Assembly (NCBI GenBank): GCA_017468395.1
Contig: JAFUIR010000003.1
Span: forward strand, 1 to 48,382
Source: Lachnospiraceae bacterium
GTDB taxonomy: Bacteria; Bacillota; Clostridia; Lachnospirales; Lachnospiraceae
Direction: 5' to 3'
Length of the DNA: 48,382 nt
This document shows positions 7,200 through 15,564 of this stretch, piece after piece. Position 1 is the first letter of the stretch. Each line of letters opens with the position of its first letter. A model generated the notes under the pieces. It did no database searches. It was not told where the DNA came from and saw nothing but the letters and a program-made list of their open reading frames with translations. Both the position numbers and the translations under genes were made by a program.

Positions 7200-7352
7200 A
7201 TGGGTGAGAAAATTTATAAAACCATGAGAGGAGCCGGAGCGTGGAACATTGCTCTTGGAGTTGTTTTGCTGGTTGTAGGAATTGTAAGCGGTGTACTGAT
7301 GATTGTAAGCGGAGCGAAACTTTTGTCCGACAAATCTAAAATTTTATTTTAA
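7200..7352 (+). CDS. Small membrane protein (50 aa)
   Basis: An ATG at 7200, preceded by GGAGGA, opens a 50-codon frame. After a basic N-terminus (K4, K7, R10) comes one long hydrophobic stretch (about residues 15-42) rich in V, G, I and L, probably a single membrane helix or tight hairpin. A short polar tail with K-L-L-S-D-K-S-K follows. Similar short proteins occur next to DUF6142-like genes in Lachnospiraceae, as recalled from family context. Function is unknown. Confidence 0.7.
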   Translation: MGEKIYKTMRGAGAWNIALGVVLLVVGIVSGVLMIVSGAKLLSDKSKILF

Positions 7353-7360
7353 AGAAAGGT

Positions 7361-7404
7361 GGGCATGTTCCTGTCAGAATCCAAAGGGCTGACAGAGGAT
7401 GCCC
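7361..7404 (+). repeat. Nested hairpin before the DUF6142-like gene
   Basis: GGGCAT (7361-7366) pairs with ATGCCC (7399-7404). Inside, CTGTCAG (7371-7377) pairs with CTGACAG (7389-7395). The run after it (ATTTGTT) is a weak terminator tail. It could be a partial terminator or a leader structure just before the ATG at 7412. Confidence 0.45.
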
Positions 7405-7411
7405 ATTTGTT

Positions 7412-7741
7412 ATGGCGACGATGAAAAAGAGAAACAGTTATATTTTTACAAACAAGCGCCAGTCAAATCGGGCAATCATGGCAACGATTTTAGGGGTTAT
7501 CACAATTCTCTCGCTGCTGGCGGTGATTTATCTGACCTATGTTCAAAAAGGAAATGCTCCCATTTCCTACGGGCTGACGGGTTTGCTTACGATGATAATG
7601 TCCTTAATAGGTCTTGTGATGGGCATTATTACGGTTTTGGAGAAGAATTATTACAAATTGTTTCCCACCCTTGGCATTGTTTTGAACTTAATTTCTCTGA
7701 CCGGGGTCGGATTTGTTGTTTATTTTGGGATGAATGGGTAG
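7412..7741 (+). CDS. DUF6142-like membrane protein
   Basis: The 109-residue protein has a basic N-terminus and three hydrophobic helices (about residues 22-42, 50-72 and 80-106), consistent with a small integral membrane protein. The pattern S-Y-G-L-T-G-L and L-K-K/E-K-N-Y-Y-K-L-F-P matches what I recall of the DUF6142 family in Lachnospiraceae. No catalytic motif is visible. No clear ribosome binding site precedes the ATG at 7412. An in-frame ATG at 7421 is an alternative start. Confidence 0.65.
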   Translation: MATMKKRNSYIFTNKRQSNRAIMATILGVITILSLLAVIYLTYVQKGNAPISYGLTGLLTMIMSLIGLVMGIITVLEKNYYKLFPTLGIVLNLISLTGVGFVVYFGMNG

Positions 7742-7766
7742 AAAAACAGGAGTTTGGAAATTTATT

Positions 7767-9800
7767 ATGCAGGATTTAGCGTTTATCAAAGAAAGATATG
7801 AACTGGCAAAAGAGCGGGCAGAGGGAATTTGCAAGGAAACTTTTGCAGAGAAAAAATACGAGGAATATTTTCATGTATGTGCAGAGTTTGTTTGCCGTAT
7901 GTGTGAAGAATATGAGTGGATTGAAGCAGGGCATTTGGAAACTGCCCCGCTGGAAGAATTGCAGGAAAGAAACAGGGCGCTTTACAGCCCGGTGCTTCCT
8001 GAAAATTACGAGGAAAGTTATTTGAATCCCGCCTATGCGGTAAAACAGTTCGGCAAAGAAATGGGACAACTTCTTTGCGTCATTTACTGTGAACTGCGCA
8101 ATATGATTGAGGCCTGTTATTGTCAGGATTTGGAGAATCAGGTGGTTTACATGGAGTTATTTAACGAAGTGTACCATCATTTCGTAGAGCAGTGGGAGGA
8201 AAGTCAAGCATTGCCACAAGTTGAGGCAATCAGACAAATTTATTACTGGTTTGTCAGTGATTATGCAGATGTGTTTACAGAAAAGAAAGTCAAAATGATG
8301 GTAGACCCGGCCGCATGTCATGCTGCGGAGATTGTGCGAAACAGTGATTTAAATGACCTTCGTTATCTGTACCGATATGGCGTTTATGTAACAGACAATG
8401 AACTGCGCACGGCAAAATACATAAACAGTCTTTCCGGGAAAAAAATTGCCCTTATGGCAGACACCTATACGGAGGGCTACCGTATCGGTTTTGAGATGAC
8501 GGGAAAAGACCTTGGCAAAAAGACTTCTGCGGGCGTTTATTATCAACTTGGCTTTGAGCGCATGATCCGCAAGGCCTTTGATAATTTTGAAAAAATGGGG
8601 CTGAAAACCATAGTGCCCGGCAAAATCGGATACACCGGAGCAAATCCCAACAGACAGTATGGGTTTGACCACAAGGACGACCAGGCACTGGTTTTGGATA
8701 AGGCGCTGGTAAACCGGAAACTGGAAGTGTTAAAGACGGCCTTTGAAGAGCAAAAGGAACTGGCAGGTGGCTATGCAGGTCCTGCTGTGCTGGAAGTGTT
8801 CGGTGAGACACCTTTTGCACCCAAATTTAAACCGGAGGCCTGCAGTCTAAACGAAAAGCAGCAACAGCTTTATGTGGAATTTGCCACTGCCAACAGAGAG
8901 ATTCAGATGCAGTATATTAAGCCGGAGGAGAGAAGTTTTACAATTATCGCCTTCCCTGTGCCGGAAATCGGAGAGCAGTTTGAAGAAATTTTCGATGAAG
9001 TGGTGCGCATCAATACTTTGGACTATAAATTGTATCAGAGAATCCAGCAGAGTATCATTGACGTGCTGGATGAAGCGGAATATGTAACCATAAAAGGTAT
9101 GAACGGTAACCGTACCGATTTACGGGTGGCTATGTATGAAAGGAAAGACCCTGCCACAGAAACCTTATTTGAAAACTGTGTGGCAGATGTCAATATTCCT
9201 GTGGGAGAGGTGTTCACATCCCCGAAACTGACAGGAACTAACGGCGTACTCCATGTGAGCAAGGTGTTCCTTAACGAACTGGAATATAAAGATCTGGCAA
9301 TTACCTTTAAGGACGGTATGATTGCAGATTATTCCTGTGCAAATTTTGAAAATGAGGAAGAAAACCGTAAATATATCAAGGACAATGTGATGTATCATCA
9401 GGATACCCTGCCTATGGGTGAGTTTGCCATCGGTACGAACACAACGGCTTATGTGGCGGCAAAGAAGTATGATATGGCAGCCAAACTGCCTATTCTCATT
9501 GCAGAGAAGATGGGGCCTCATTTTGCGGTGGGCGATACCTGTTATTCTCACGAGGAGGATATGGTGACTTACAACCCTGACGGCAAAAAGATTGTGGCAA
9601 GGGATAATGAGGTTTCCCGGAAAAGAAATGAGCCCGGAGCCAAGGCTTATTACAACTGCCATACAGATATCACCATTCCTTATGATGAACTTGGGGAACT
9701 GGCAGCGGTGAAAAAAGACGGAACCTATGTTGTTATCATTGAAAACGGGCGTTTTATTCTTCCGGGATGCGAAGAATTGAACAAGCCTTTTGAGGAATAA
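7767..9800 (+). CDS. M29-family aminopeptidase with long N-terminal extension
   Basis: I prefer the ATG at 7767 (677 aa, AGGAG about 14 bases upstream). An in-frame ATG at 7734 overlaps the previous stop and adds 11 residues. The C-terminal half carries the M29 metal-site pattern: E481 in V-G-E-V-F-T-S-P, E552 in M-G-E-F-A-I-G-T-N, H585 in G-P-H-F-A-V-G-D, Y593, and H632/D634 in C-H-T-D-I. M29 enzymes release N-terminal residues from peptides using a two-metal site. Typical members are about 410 residues, so roughly 250 N-terminal residues are extra and are not a recognisable domain to me. There is no signal peptide, so it is probably a cytoplasmic peptidase. Confidence 0.85.
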   Translation: MQDLAFIKERYELAKERAEGICKETFAEKKYEEYFHVCAEFVCRMCEEYEWIEAGHLETAPLEELQERNRALYSPVLPENYEESYLNPAYAVKQFGKEMGQLLCVIYCELRNMIEACYCQDLENQVVYMELFNEVYHHFVEQWEESQALPQVEAIRQIYYWFVSDYADVFTEKKVKMMVDPAACHAAEIVRNSDLNDLRYLYRYGVYVTDNELRTAKYINSLSGKKIALMADTYTEGYRIGFEMTGKDLGKKTSAGVYYQLGFERMIRKAFDNFEKMGLKTIVPGKIGYTGANPNRQYGFDHKDDQALVLDKALVNRKLEVLKTAFEEQKELAGGYAGPAVLEVFGETPFAPKFKPEACSLNEKQQQLYVEFATANREIQMQYIKPEERSFTIIAFPVPEIGEQFEEIFDEVVRINTLDYKLYQRIQQSIIDVLDEAEYVTIKGMNGNRTDLRVAMYERKDPATETLFENCVADVNIPVGEVFTSPKLTGTNGVLHVSKVFLNELEYKDLAITFKDGMIADYSCANFENEEENRKYIKDNVMYHQDTLPMGEFAIGTNTTAYVAAKKYDMAAKLPILIAEKMGPHFAVGDTCYSHEEDMVTYNPDGKKIVARDNEVSRKRNEPGAKAYYNCHTDITIPYDELGELAAVKKDGTYVVIIENGRFILPGCEELNKPFEE

Positions 9801-9805
9801 GAACA

Positions 9806-9879
9806 AATTTTGTGCAATCCACTGATTTCGCAGGAAATGCTAAGAAATGATTGCACCAAAAATGATTTTTTAGTACACT
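9806..9879 (+). promoter_or_regulatory. purE operon promoter and upstream inverted repeat
   Basis: TTGCAC (9851-9856), 17 bases, TACACT (9874-9879) forms a sigmaA-type promoter ending 48 bases before the purE start. The -35 overlaps the right arm of a perfect inverted pair, GTGCAATC (9812-9819) and GATTGCAC (9849-9856), with an inner ATTTC/GAAAT hairpin. The words AATTTTGTGCA and GATTGCAC both recur upstream of purL, which suggests a shared purine-control site. Confidence 0.6.
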
Positions 9880-9926
9880 ATAGGTAGTAAAAAGTCGTAT
9901 TATGAAAAAATTTGGAGGACGATGCA

Positions 9927-10436
9927 ATGGCACAAGTTGGTATTGTAATGGGTAGCGATTCTGATATGCCCATCATGGCGAAAGCCGCAGATATTTTGGA
10001 AGAACTGGGTATCTCTTATGAGATGACAATCATCTCTGCCCACAGAGAACCGGATGTGTTCTTTGATTATGCAAAGAGCGCAGAGGAAAAAGGTTTTAAA
10101 GTGATTATCGCAGGCGCAGGAATGGCAGCCCATTTGCCCGGTATGTGTGCAGCAATTTTCCCTATGCCCGTTATCGGTATTCCCATGCACACCACATCTC
10201 TGGGAGGAAGAGATTCCCTGTACTCCATCGTACAGATGCCTTCCGGAATTCCCGTGGCTACCGTGGCAATTAACGGCGGCGCCAATGCAGGTCTTTTGGC
10301 AGCAAAGATTCTTGCTACATCTGATGCAGACCTTTTACAGAAGTTAAAGGATTACAGCAAAAACTTAAAAGAGCAGGTGCAGGCAAAAGATGCAAAATTG
10401 CAGGAAGTCGGCTATAAAAAATACATGGAGAAATAG
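9927..10436 (+). CDS. purE: N5-carboxyaminoimidazole ribonucleotide mutase
   Basis: The start is the ATG at 9927, 7 bases after GGAGGA. The 169-residue protein rearranges N5-CAIR to CAIR in purine synthesis. It shows G-S-D-S-D-M near residue 8 (phosphate binding), S-A-H-R-E-P near residue 39 with the catalytic His, and G-A-G-M-A-A-H-L-P-G near residue 67. The class I SAHR-type motif would normally need PurK, but purK is not beside it and must be elsewhere if present. It is the first gene of a purE-M-N-D run with short gaps, all on the plus strand. Confidence 0.95.
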   Translation: MAQVGIVMGSDSDMPIMAKAADILEELGISYEMTIISAHREPDVFFDYAKSAEEKGFKVIIAGAGMAAHLPGMCAAIFPMPVIGIPMHTTSLGGRDSLYSIVQMPSGIPVATVAINGGANAGLLAAKILATSDADLLQKLKDYSKNLKEQVQAKDAKLQEVGYKKYMEK

Positions 10437-10448
10437 GAGATAAGAAAA

Positions 10449-11474
10449 ATGGATTATAAGAAGGCTGGAGTAGATATTGAGGCCGGTTACAAATCGGTAG
10501 AACTGATGAAAAAGCATGTAAAAGAGACTATGAGACCCGAAGTTTTGGGCGGTCTTGGCGGATTTTCCGGTGCTTTTTCCATGAGCGCATTTAAAGATAT
10601 GGAAGATCCCGTGCTTCTTTCCGGTACAGACGGATGCGGCACAAAAGTAAAATTGGCTTTCCTTATGGACAAGCATGATACCATCGGTATTGATGCGGTG
10701 GCTATGTGCGTAAATGACGTGGCATGTGCAGGTGGTGAGCCTTTATTCTTCCTTGACTATATTGCGTGCGGCAAAAACTATCCCGAAAAAATCGCAACCA
10801 TCGTATCCGGTGTGGCAGAGGGCTGTAAGCAGTCCGGCGCAGCACTGATTGGCGGCGAAACAGCGGAACATCCCGGACTGATGCCCGAAGATGAATACGA
10901 TTTGGCAGGTTTTGCAGTGGGCGTTGTAGACAGAAAAGATTTGATTACCGGCGAAAATATTAAAGCAGGCGATACGCTCATCGGTATTGCTTCTTCCGGT
11001 GTTCATTCCAACGGTTTCTCTTTGGTTCGTAAAGTATTTGAAATGACTACAGAGAGCTTGAATACATATTATGATGAACTGGGTACTACACTTGGCGAGG
11101 CGCTTATTGCTCCTACAAGAATTTATGTAAAAGCATTGAAATCCATCAAAAATGCAGGGGTTACCTTGAAGGGTTGCAGCCATATTACAGGCGGTGGCTT
11201 TGACGAGAATATTCCCAGAATGCTTCCCGATGGTGTCCGTGCAGTAGTAAAGAAAGATAGTTACGAAGTGCCTGCTATTTTTAAACTGCTTCAAAAGACA
11301 GGAAATATCACTGAGCAGATGATGTACAACACTTATAACATGGGTCTGGGTATGGTGCTGGCTGTTGATCCTGCGGACGTGGACAAAACCATGGAAGCAA
11401 TCAAGGCAGCAGGAGATACAGCATATATTGTAGGTTACTGTGAAGCAGGAGAAAAGGGTGTAACATTATGTTAA
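10449..11474 (+). CDS. purM: Phosphoribosylformylglycinamidine cyclo-ligase (AIR synthetase)
   Basis: The 341-residue enzyme closes the imidazole ring of FGAM with ATP to give AIR. It contains G-T-D-G-C-G-T-K near residue 58 and I-G-G-E-T-A-E-H-P near residue 137, with S-S-G-V-H-S-N-G-F-S in the middle, all standard for the PurM/PurL ATP-binding superfamily. Length matches the family. It starts 12 bases after purE, and its stop overlaps the purN start by seven bases. Confidence 0.97.
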   Translation: MDYKKAGVDIEAGYKSVELMKKHVKETMRPEVLGGLGGFSGAFSMSAFKDMEDPVLLSGTDGCGTKVKLAFLMDKHDTIGIDAVAMCVNDVACAGGEPLFFLDYIACGKNYPEKIATIVSGVAEGCKQSGAALIGGETAEHPGLMPEDEYDLAGFAVGVVDRKDLITGENIKAGDTLIGIASSGVHSNGFSLVRKVFEMTTESLNTYYDELGTTLGEALIAPTRIYVKALKSIKNAGVTLKGCSHITGGGFDENIPRMLPDGVRAVVKKDSYEVPAIFKLLQKTGNITEQMMYNTYNMGLGMVLAVDPADVDKTMEAIKAAGDTAYIVGYCEAGEKGVTLC

Positions 11475-12091
11475 GAACAGTTGTATGCGTATCCGGTGGC
11501 GGAACAAATTTACAGGCAATTATTGATGCGGTAGAGGCAGGCAAGGTTACCAATGTGGAACTTGTGGGCGTCATCAGCAACAACAGGAATGTGAAATCTT
11601 TGGAGAGAGCCAGAAACCACGGAATTCCCGATATTTGTATTTCTCCCAAGGATTTTGAAAACAGAGATTTGTTTAACGAGGCTTTCCTTGCAAAAGTAAA
11701 GGAACTGAAACCGGATTTAATCGTACTGGCAGGCTTTTTGGTAACCATACCGCCTGCTATGGTAAAAGAGTACGGAAACCGCATTATCAATATTCATCCT
11801 TCGCTTATTCCGTCATTTTGCGGAGTGGGCTACTATGGATTAAAAGTTCACGAGAAGGCTTTGGAAAGAGGCGTGAAGGTGACAGGTGCAACCGTGCATT
11901 TTGTCAATGACGGTATGGATGAAGGTCCTATCATTGCGCAGAAAGCGGTATGCGTTGAAGACGGCGATACACCGGAAGTTTTGCAAAAGCGTGTAATGGA
12001 GCAGGCGGAGTGGATTATCCTTCCTCAGGCCATTGATGATTTTGCAAACGGACGGATCACTGTAGCGGACGGAAAAGTAGTCCGCAAATAA
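11468..12091 (+). CDS. purN: Phosphoribosylglycinamide formyltransferase
   Basis: The 207-residue enzyme moves a formyl group from 10-formyl-THF to GAR. It has S-G-G-G-T-N-L-Q-A near the N-terminus (substrate phosphate binding), N-I-H-P-S-L-I-P-S-F with the catalytic N and H at about residues 106-108, and G-M-D-E-G-P-I with the catalytic D. Its ATG lies inside the last codons of purM (ATGTTAA overlap), which indicates translational coupling. Confidence 0.96.
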   Translation: MLRTVVCVSGGGTNLQAIIDAVEAGKVTNVELVGVISNNRNVKSLERARNHGIPDICISPKDFENRDLFNEAFLAKVKELKPDLIVLAGFLVTIPPAMVKEYGNRIINIHPSLIPSFCGVGYYGLKVHEKALERGVKVTGATVHFVNDGMDEGPIIAQKAVCVEDGDTPEVLQKRVMEQAEWIILPQAIDDFANGRITVADGKVVRK

Positions 12092-12123
12092 GAAAAACCT
12101 AAAGGGCAGAATGGAGAACAAAG

Positions 12124-13395
12124 ATGAAGGTTTTAATCGTAGGCGGAGGCGGCAGAGAGCATGCCATTGCCACCAGCGTGGCAAAGAGCCCCAAAGTAGA
12201 AAAAATATACTGTGTGCCCGGTAATGCGGGAATCGCACAGATTGCCGAATGTGCACCCATCGGTGCCATGGAATTTGACAAAATTGTAGCATTTGCCAAG
12301 GAAAGAGAAATTGATTTAACTATTGTAGGTATGGACGATCCTTTGGTAGGCGGTCTGGTGGATGAACTGGAAAAAGAGGGCATTAAAGCCTTCGGTCCCC
12401 GCAAAAATGCAGCAATTCTGGAAGGAAGCAAAGCTTTCTCCAAGGACTTGATGAAAAAGTACAATATTCCCACCGCTGCATACGAAAACTTTGATGATCC
12501 GGATAAAGCCATTGCTTATTTGGAAAAGGCAGATTTCCCCATCGTATTGAAAGCGGACGGACTTGCCCTTGGTAAAGGCGTGCTGATTTGCAATACTTTG
12601 GAGGAAGCAAAAGAAGGCGTAAAATCCATTATGCTGGACAAACAGTTTGGAACGGCCGGCAACAGAATGGTAATTGAAGAGTTTATGACAGGCCGTGAAG
12701 TTTCCGTATTATCTTTTGTTGACGGAAAAACTATTAAGACCATGACTTCAGCCCAGGACCATAAGCGTGCCAAGGACGGCGACCGGGGACTTAATACCGG
12801 TGGTATGGGAACTTTCTCTCCAAGTCCTTTTTACACAGAGGAAGTGGATGAGTTTTGTAAGAAATATATTTATCAGGCAACAGTAGATGCCATGGCGGCG
12901 GAAGACCGTGAGTTTAAGGGTATCATCTTCTTTGGACTGATGCTCACACCCAAGGGTCCCAGAGTGCTGGAGTACAATGCCAGATTCGGCGATCCGGAAG
13001 CGCAAGTGGTGCTGCCCCGTATGAAAAATGACATTATTGAGGTTATGGAGGCTTGTATCGAAGGCAGACTGGACGAGGTAGACCTTCAGTTTGAAGATAA
13101 TGCGGCGGTTTGTGTGGTACTGGCATCGGATGGTTATCCTTTGGCATATGAAAAAGGAAAACTGATTACCGGATTTGAAAATTTTGAGGGAAAAGACGGT
13201 TACTATTGTTTCCATGCGGGAACAAAACAGACCGAAGAAGGCGTTGTGACAAACGGCGGCCGGGTACTTGGCATTACAGCCAAAGGTGCTGACCTGAAAG
13301 AAGCCCGTGCCAATGCCTATAAAGCAACGGAATGGATCTCCTTTGAAAATAAATATATGCGTGGCGATATCGGAAAGGCTATTGACGAGGCATAA
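12124..13395 (+). CDS. purD: Phosphoribosylamine-glycine ligase (GAR synthetase)
   Basis: The 423-residue ATP-grasp enzyme joins phosphoribosylamine and glycine. The N-terminal G-G-G-G-R-E-H-A-I and P-G-N-A-G-I are diagnostic. K-A-D-G-L-A-L-G-K-G-V and N-A-R-F-G-D-P-E-A-Q are the ATP-grasp and metal-binding segments. Length is normal. It is the last purine gene in this run. purF, purH, purB, purC and purK are not in this window, and purL is separate at 35.6 kb. Confidence 0.97.
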   Translation: MKVLIVGGGGREHAIATSVAKSPKVEKIYCVPGNAGIAQIAECAPIGAMEFDKIVAFAKEREIDLTIVGMDDPLVGGLVDELEKEGIKAFGPRKNAAILEGSKAFSKDLMKKYNIPTAAYENFDDPDKAIAYLEKADFPIVLKADGLALGKGVLICNTLEEAKEGVKSIMLDKQFGTAGNRMVIEEFMTGREVSVLSFVDGKTIKTMTSAQDHKRAKDGDRGLNTGGMGTFSPSPFYTEEVDEFCKKYIYQATVDAMAAEDREFKGIIFFGLMLTPKGPRVLEYNARFGDPEAQVVLPRMKNDIIEVMEACIEGRLDEVDLQFEDNAAVCVVLASDGYPLAYEKGKLITGFENFEGKDGYYCFHAGTKQTEEGVVTNGGRVLGITAKGADLKEARANAYKATEWISFENKYMRGDIGKAIDEA

Positions 13396-13419
13396 CTTTG
13401 AAATAAAGGGGGCAAGCCT

Positions 13420-13869
13420 ATGGAGCAACTGGGAATTGACGGTTATAACAGACCTAGGAATTGTAAGCAGTGTAACGGTGTGATGGTATTTAAAGGGGTT
13501 GGAGAATACCGGTGCGAAGATTGTAACGCTGTGGAGTATGATGATTACGGAAAGGTCCGCTTATACATTGAAAAGAACAAAGGTGCTACGGCATGGGAAG
13601 TAGAAAAGGCTACCGGAGTATCCCAGCGCAGTATCAGGCAAATGCTGCGGGAAGAAAGGATTGCGGTTGCGCAGGACTCAAAAGTCTTTCTTAAATGCGA
13701 ATTGTGCAATAAGCCCATCCGGATAGGAAGATTTTGTCCGGAGTGTGAAGTAAAGTATCACCAGAATTTGGAAACGCGCTTGCGTGCGGAGAGAAATAAA
13801 AATACCGTTGTAGTCGGTATGGGACAGACCGGTGAATCCGGTGCCAAGAGATTCAAAAGAGAATGGTAG
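13420..13869 (+). CDS. Zinc-ribbon / HTH protein (YvyF-like)
   Basis: The 149-residue protein has two cysteine pairs at the N-terminus (C-K-Q-C and C-E-D-C), a central HTH-like segment (A-T-A-W-E-V-E-K-A-T-G-V-S-Q-R-S-I-R-Q), and a second zinc site (C-E-L-C and C-P-E-C) before a basic tail. This order matches the flagellar-operon protein YvyF (TIGR03826) from memory, but no flagellar gene is adjacent, so the role may differ. It starts 24 bases after purD and is followed closely by the SH3 gene, so it may be read from the same transcript. Confidence 0.65.
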   Translation: MEQLGIDGYNRPRNCKQCNGVMVFKGVGEYRCEDCNAVEYDDYGKVRLYIEKNKGATAWEVEKATGVSQRSIRQMLREERIAVAQDSKVFLKCELCNKPIRIGRFCPECEVKYHQNLETRLRAERNKNTVVVGMGQTGESGAKRFKREW

Positions 13870-13906
13870 GGGACAAGTCCGAAAGAGGGACGGATTGGAG
13901 GAAACA

Positions 13907-15418
13907 ATGAAAAAGATGATGAGAAACAAAAGCAGTTTTTGGGGCATGATTGTAGCAGCAGTACTGATGGTGCTTATTTGTGCAAGTGCATTTGAAATGC
14001 AGGTACAGGCAGAAGGCACCGGTAAAGTTACTGTTGCATCAGTAAATGTCAGAAAAAAAGCTGACCAGAACAGTGATAAAGTCGGTGGACTACTGCGAAA
14101 TGAAACATTTGTGATTAAGGATGAAACAACCGGTGCAGATGGGAAAACATGGTATCTGATTGAATATGGTGAGGGTAAAGAAGGTTATGTCCGTTCCGAT
14201 TTGGTGTCTGTGGACGGCGCATCATCTTCCGGCAGTAGTAATACTTCCACAAGCGGTAGTACTTCTACAGGCACAGCTTCCGAAGTTACCAAATTAAATC
14301 CCGTAAGCGGAACTGTAACCGGCAGCAAGGTAAATATCAGGGCAAAAGCCGATGCCAACAGTGCAAAGGTAACTTCTGTGACAGAGGATACTGTTTTGAC
14401 TATCACAGGTCAGGCTACAGGAGCTGATAATAAGGTGTGGTATCAGGTAACCTTTATTTCTGAGAATAAAGAGATACAGGGCTTTATCCGTTCCGATTAT
14501 GTAGATCCCGCAGGAAATTTGACTCCTTATACAGAACCTGTTAAGAATCCGGAACCGAGCACTACTCCGGAAACACCATCGGTACAGGAACCTTCGCAGG
14601 AAGAGCCTCCGGTAGAAGTGTCTAAAGACTGGGATACGGTACAGGTTGACGGTCAGTGGACACTGGTGGAAAATTCCAGCGGAAAATACTATGTCGTTAA
14701 TGATTTGATTCAAATTTCCAAAGAAAATGCCCAGAAATTGGAAGAGGTAACCGGTACAGTAAAAGGTCAGAAAGTAGCCATTGTTATTTTAGTACTTCTT
14801 TTGATTATTTTTGGTGCGGCATTAGCATTTATTGTATTTAGATTTAAAGATATTATTATGGAAGAACTTTTGGGTATGAAGGCAGAGCCGGCACCCGTCA
14901 GAAGACCGGAAGGTCAGAGAAGACCTGTAAACGGTCAAGGCAGACCTGCACAAAGGCCCGGTCAGAGACCTGCGCAAAGACCTGCAGGAGCACAAGGTCA
15001 GGGTAATCAAAGACCTGTTGCCCCGGCGCAGAGAGCGGCAGGCGGTCCGGAGCAAAGACCCGGTCAAAGACCTGCAGGAGCACCTGGTCAAAGACCCGGA
15101 GCACAAGGTCAGGGTGCAGTACAAAGACCGGCTGGCAGTCCGGCGCAGAAACCCGTGGGTGCAGCCAAACCTGCAGGAGCAGTAAAACCTGCTGAAGCAG
15201 CAAAACCCGTAGGTGCAGAGCGTGTGGCACCGGCATTTGATGTGAACGGCGCAAAAGAGGAGCAGATTCGTCAGGAAACTTCCAAGAGTTTAGAAAATAA
15301 GCAGATGGAAAGAAAAGTTGCTTTGAATGATACTGCAAAGAAACCCAAAAACTTCATGACCGACGAGGACGAGTTTGAATTTGAATTTTTGAACTGGGAC
15401 GGCGAGGACGAAGAATAA
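13907..15418 (+). CDS. Membrane protein with two bacterial SH3 domains and a Pro/Gln/Arg-rich cytoplasmic tail
   Basis: The ATG at 13907 has TTGGAGGA 6 bases upstream and gives 503 residues. A signal or anchor helix (residues about 12-33) ends in Q-V-Q-A. Two SH3-like domains follow (about residues 38-105 and 138-205), each with V-N-V/I-R-x-K-A-D and W-Y-x-V/I and a closing G-Y/F-V/I-R-S-D. After a Pro/Glu linker and a short W-rich segment there is a second strong membrane helix (residues 289-312). The C-terminal about 100 residues are repeats of R-P-G-Q, Q-R-P-A-G and A-Q-G-Q. SH3 domains usually bind peptidoglycan, so the protein likely links wall sensing to a disordered cytoplasmic tail. 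Exact function is unknown. Confidence 0.75.
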   Translation: MKKMMRNKSSFWGMIVAAVLMVLICASAFEMQVQAEGTGKVTVASVNVRKKADQNSDKVGGLLRNETFVIKDETTGADGKTWYLIEYGEGKEGYVRSDLVSVDGASSSGSSNTSTSGSTSTGTASEVTKLNPVSGTVTGSKVNIRAKADANSAKVTSVTEDTVLTITGQATGADNKVWYQVTFISENKEIQGFIRSDYVDPAGNLTPYTEPVKNPEPSTTPETPSVQEPSQEEPPVEVSKDWDTVQVDGQWTLVENSSGKYYVVNDLIQISKENAQKLEEVTGTVKGQKVAIVILVLLLIIFGAALAFIVFRFKDIIMEELLGMKAEPAPVRRPEGQRRPVNGQGRPAQRPGQRPAQRPAGAQGQGNQRPVAPAQRAAGGPEQRPGQRPAGAPGQRPGAQGQGAVQRPAGSPAQKPVGAAKPAGAVKPAEAAKPVGAERVAPAFDVNGAKEEQIRQETSKSLENKQMERKVALNDTAKKPKNFMTDEDEFEFEFLNWDGEDEE

Positions 15419-15428
15419 GATTAACAGA

Positions 15429-15452
15429 GGGCTGTTGCATAACAGCCCTTTT
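15429..15452 (+). terminator. Rho-independent terminator
   Basis: GGGCTGTT, loop GCAT, AACAGCCC, then TTTT. It ends the pur-SH3 gene run. Confidence 0.9.
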
Positions 15453-15504
15453 AGTTTACATACGTTTAAAGTATTAATTTAATATAAAAAACTACCGCAA
15501 ATTC

Positions 15505-15532
15505 TTGACTCAAATTCTATGTGTGATATGAT
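15505..15532 (+). promoter_or_regulatory. Promoter of the GntR-clpC operon
   Basis: TTGACT (15505-15510), 16 bases, TATGAT (15527-15532), about 32 bases before the GntR gene start. No CtsR heptad repeat is visible. Confidence 0.65.
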
Positions 15533-15564
15533 TTGTATAACAGAAGGACAGCGGGAGGTTTTTT

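Noticed and set aside
7399-7779. 126-codon plus-strand frame overlapping the DUF6142-like gene
   Set aside because: It is an out-of-frame shadow. The 7412 frame has the three membrane helices expected of a real protein.
9801-9926. Purine riboswitch before purE
   Set aside because: The three-way junction consensus of guanine/adenine riboswitches is absent. Only a nested inverted repeat and a promoter are seen.
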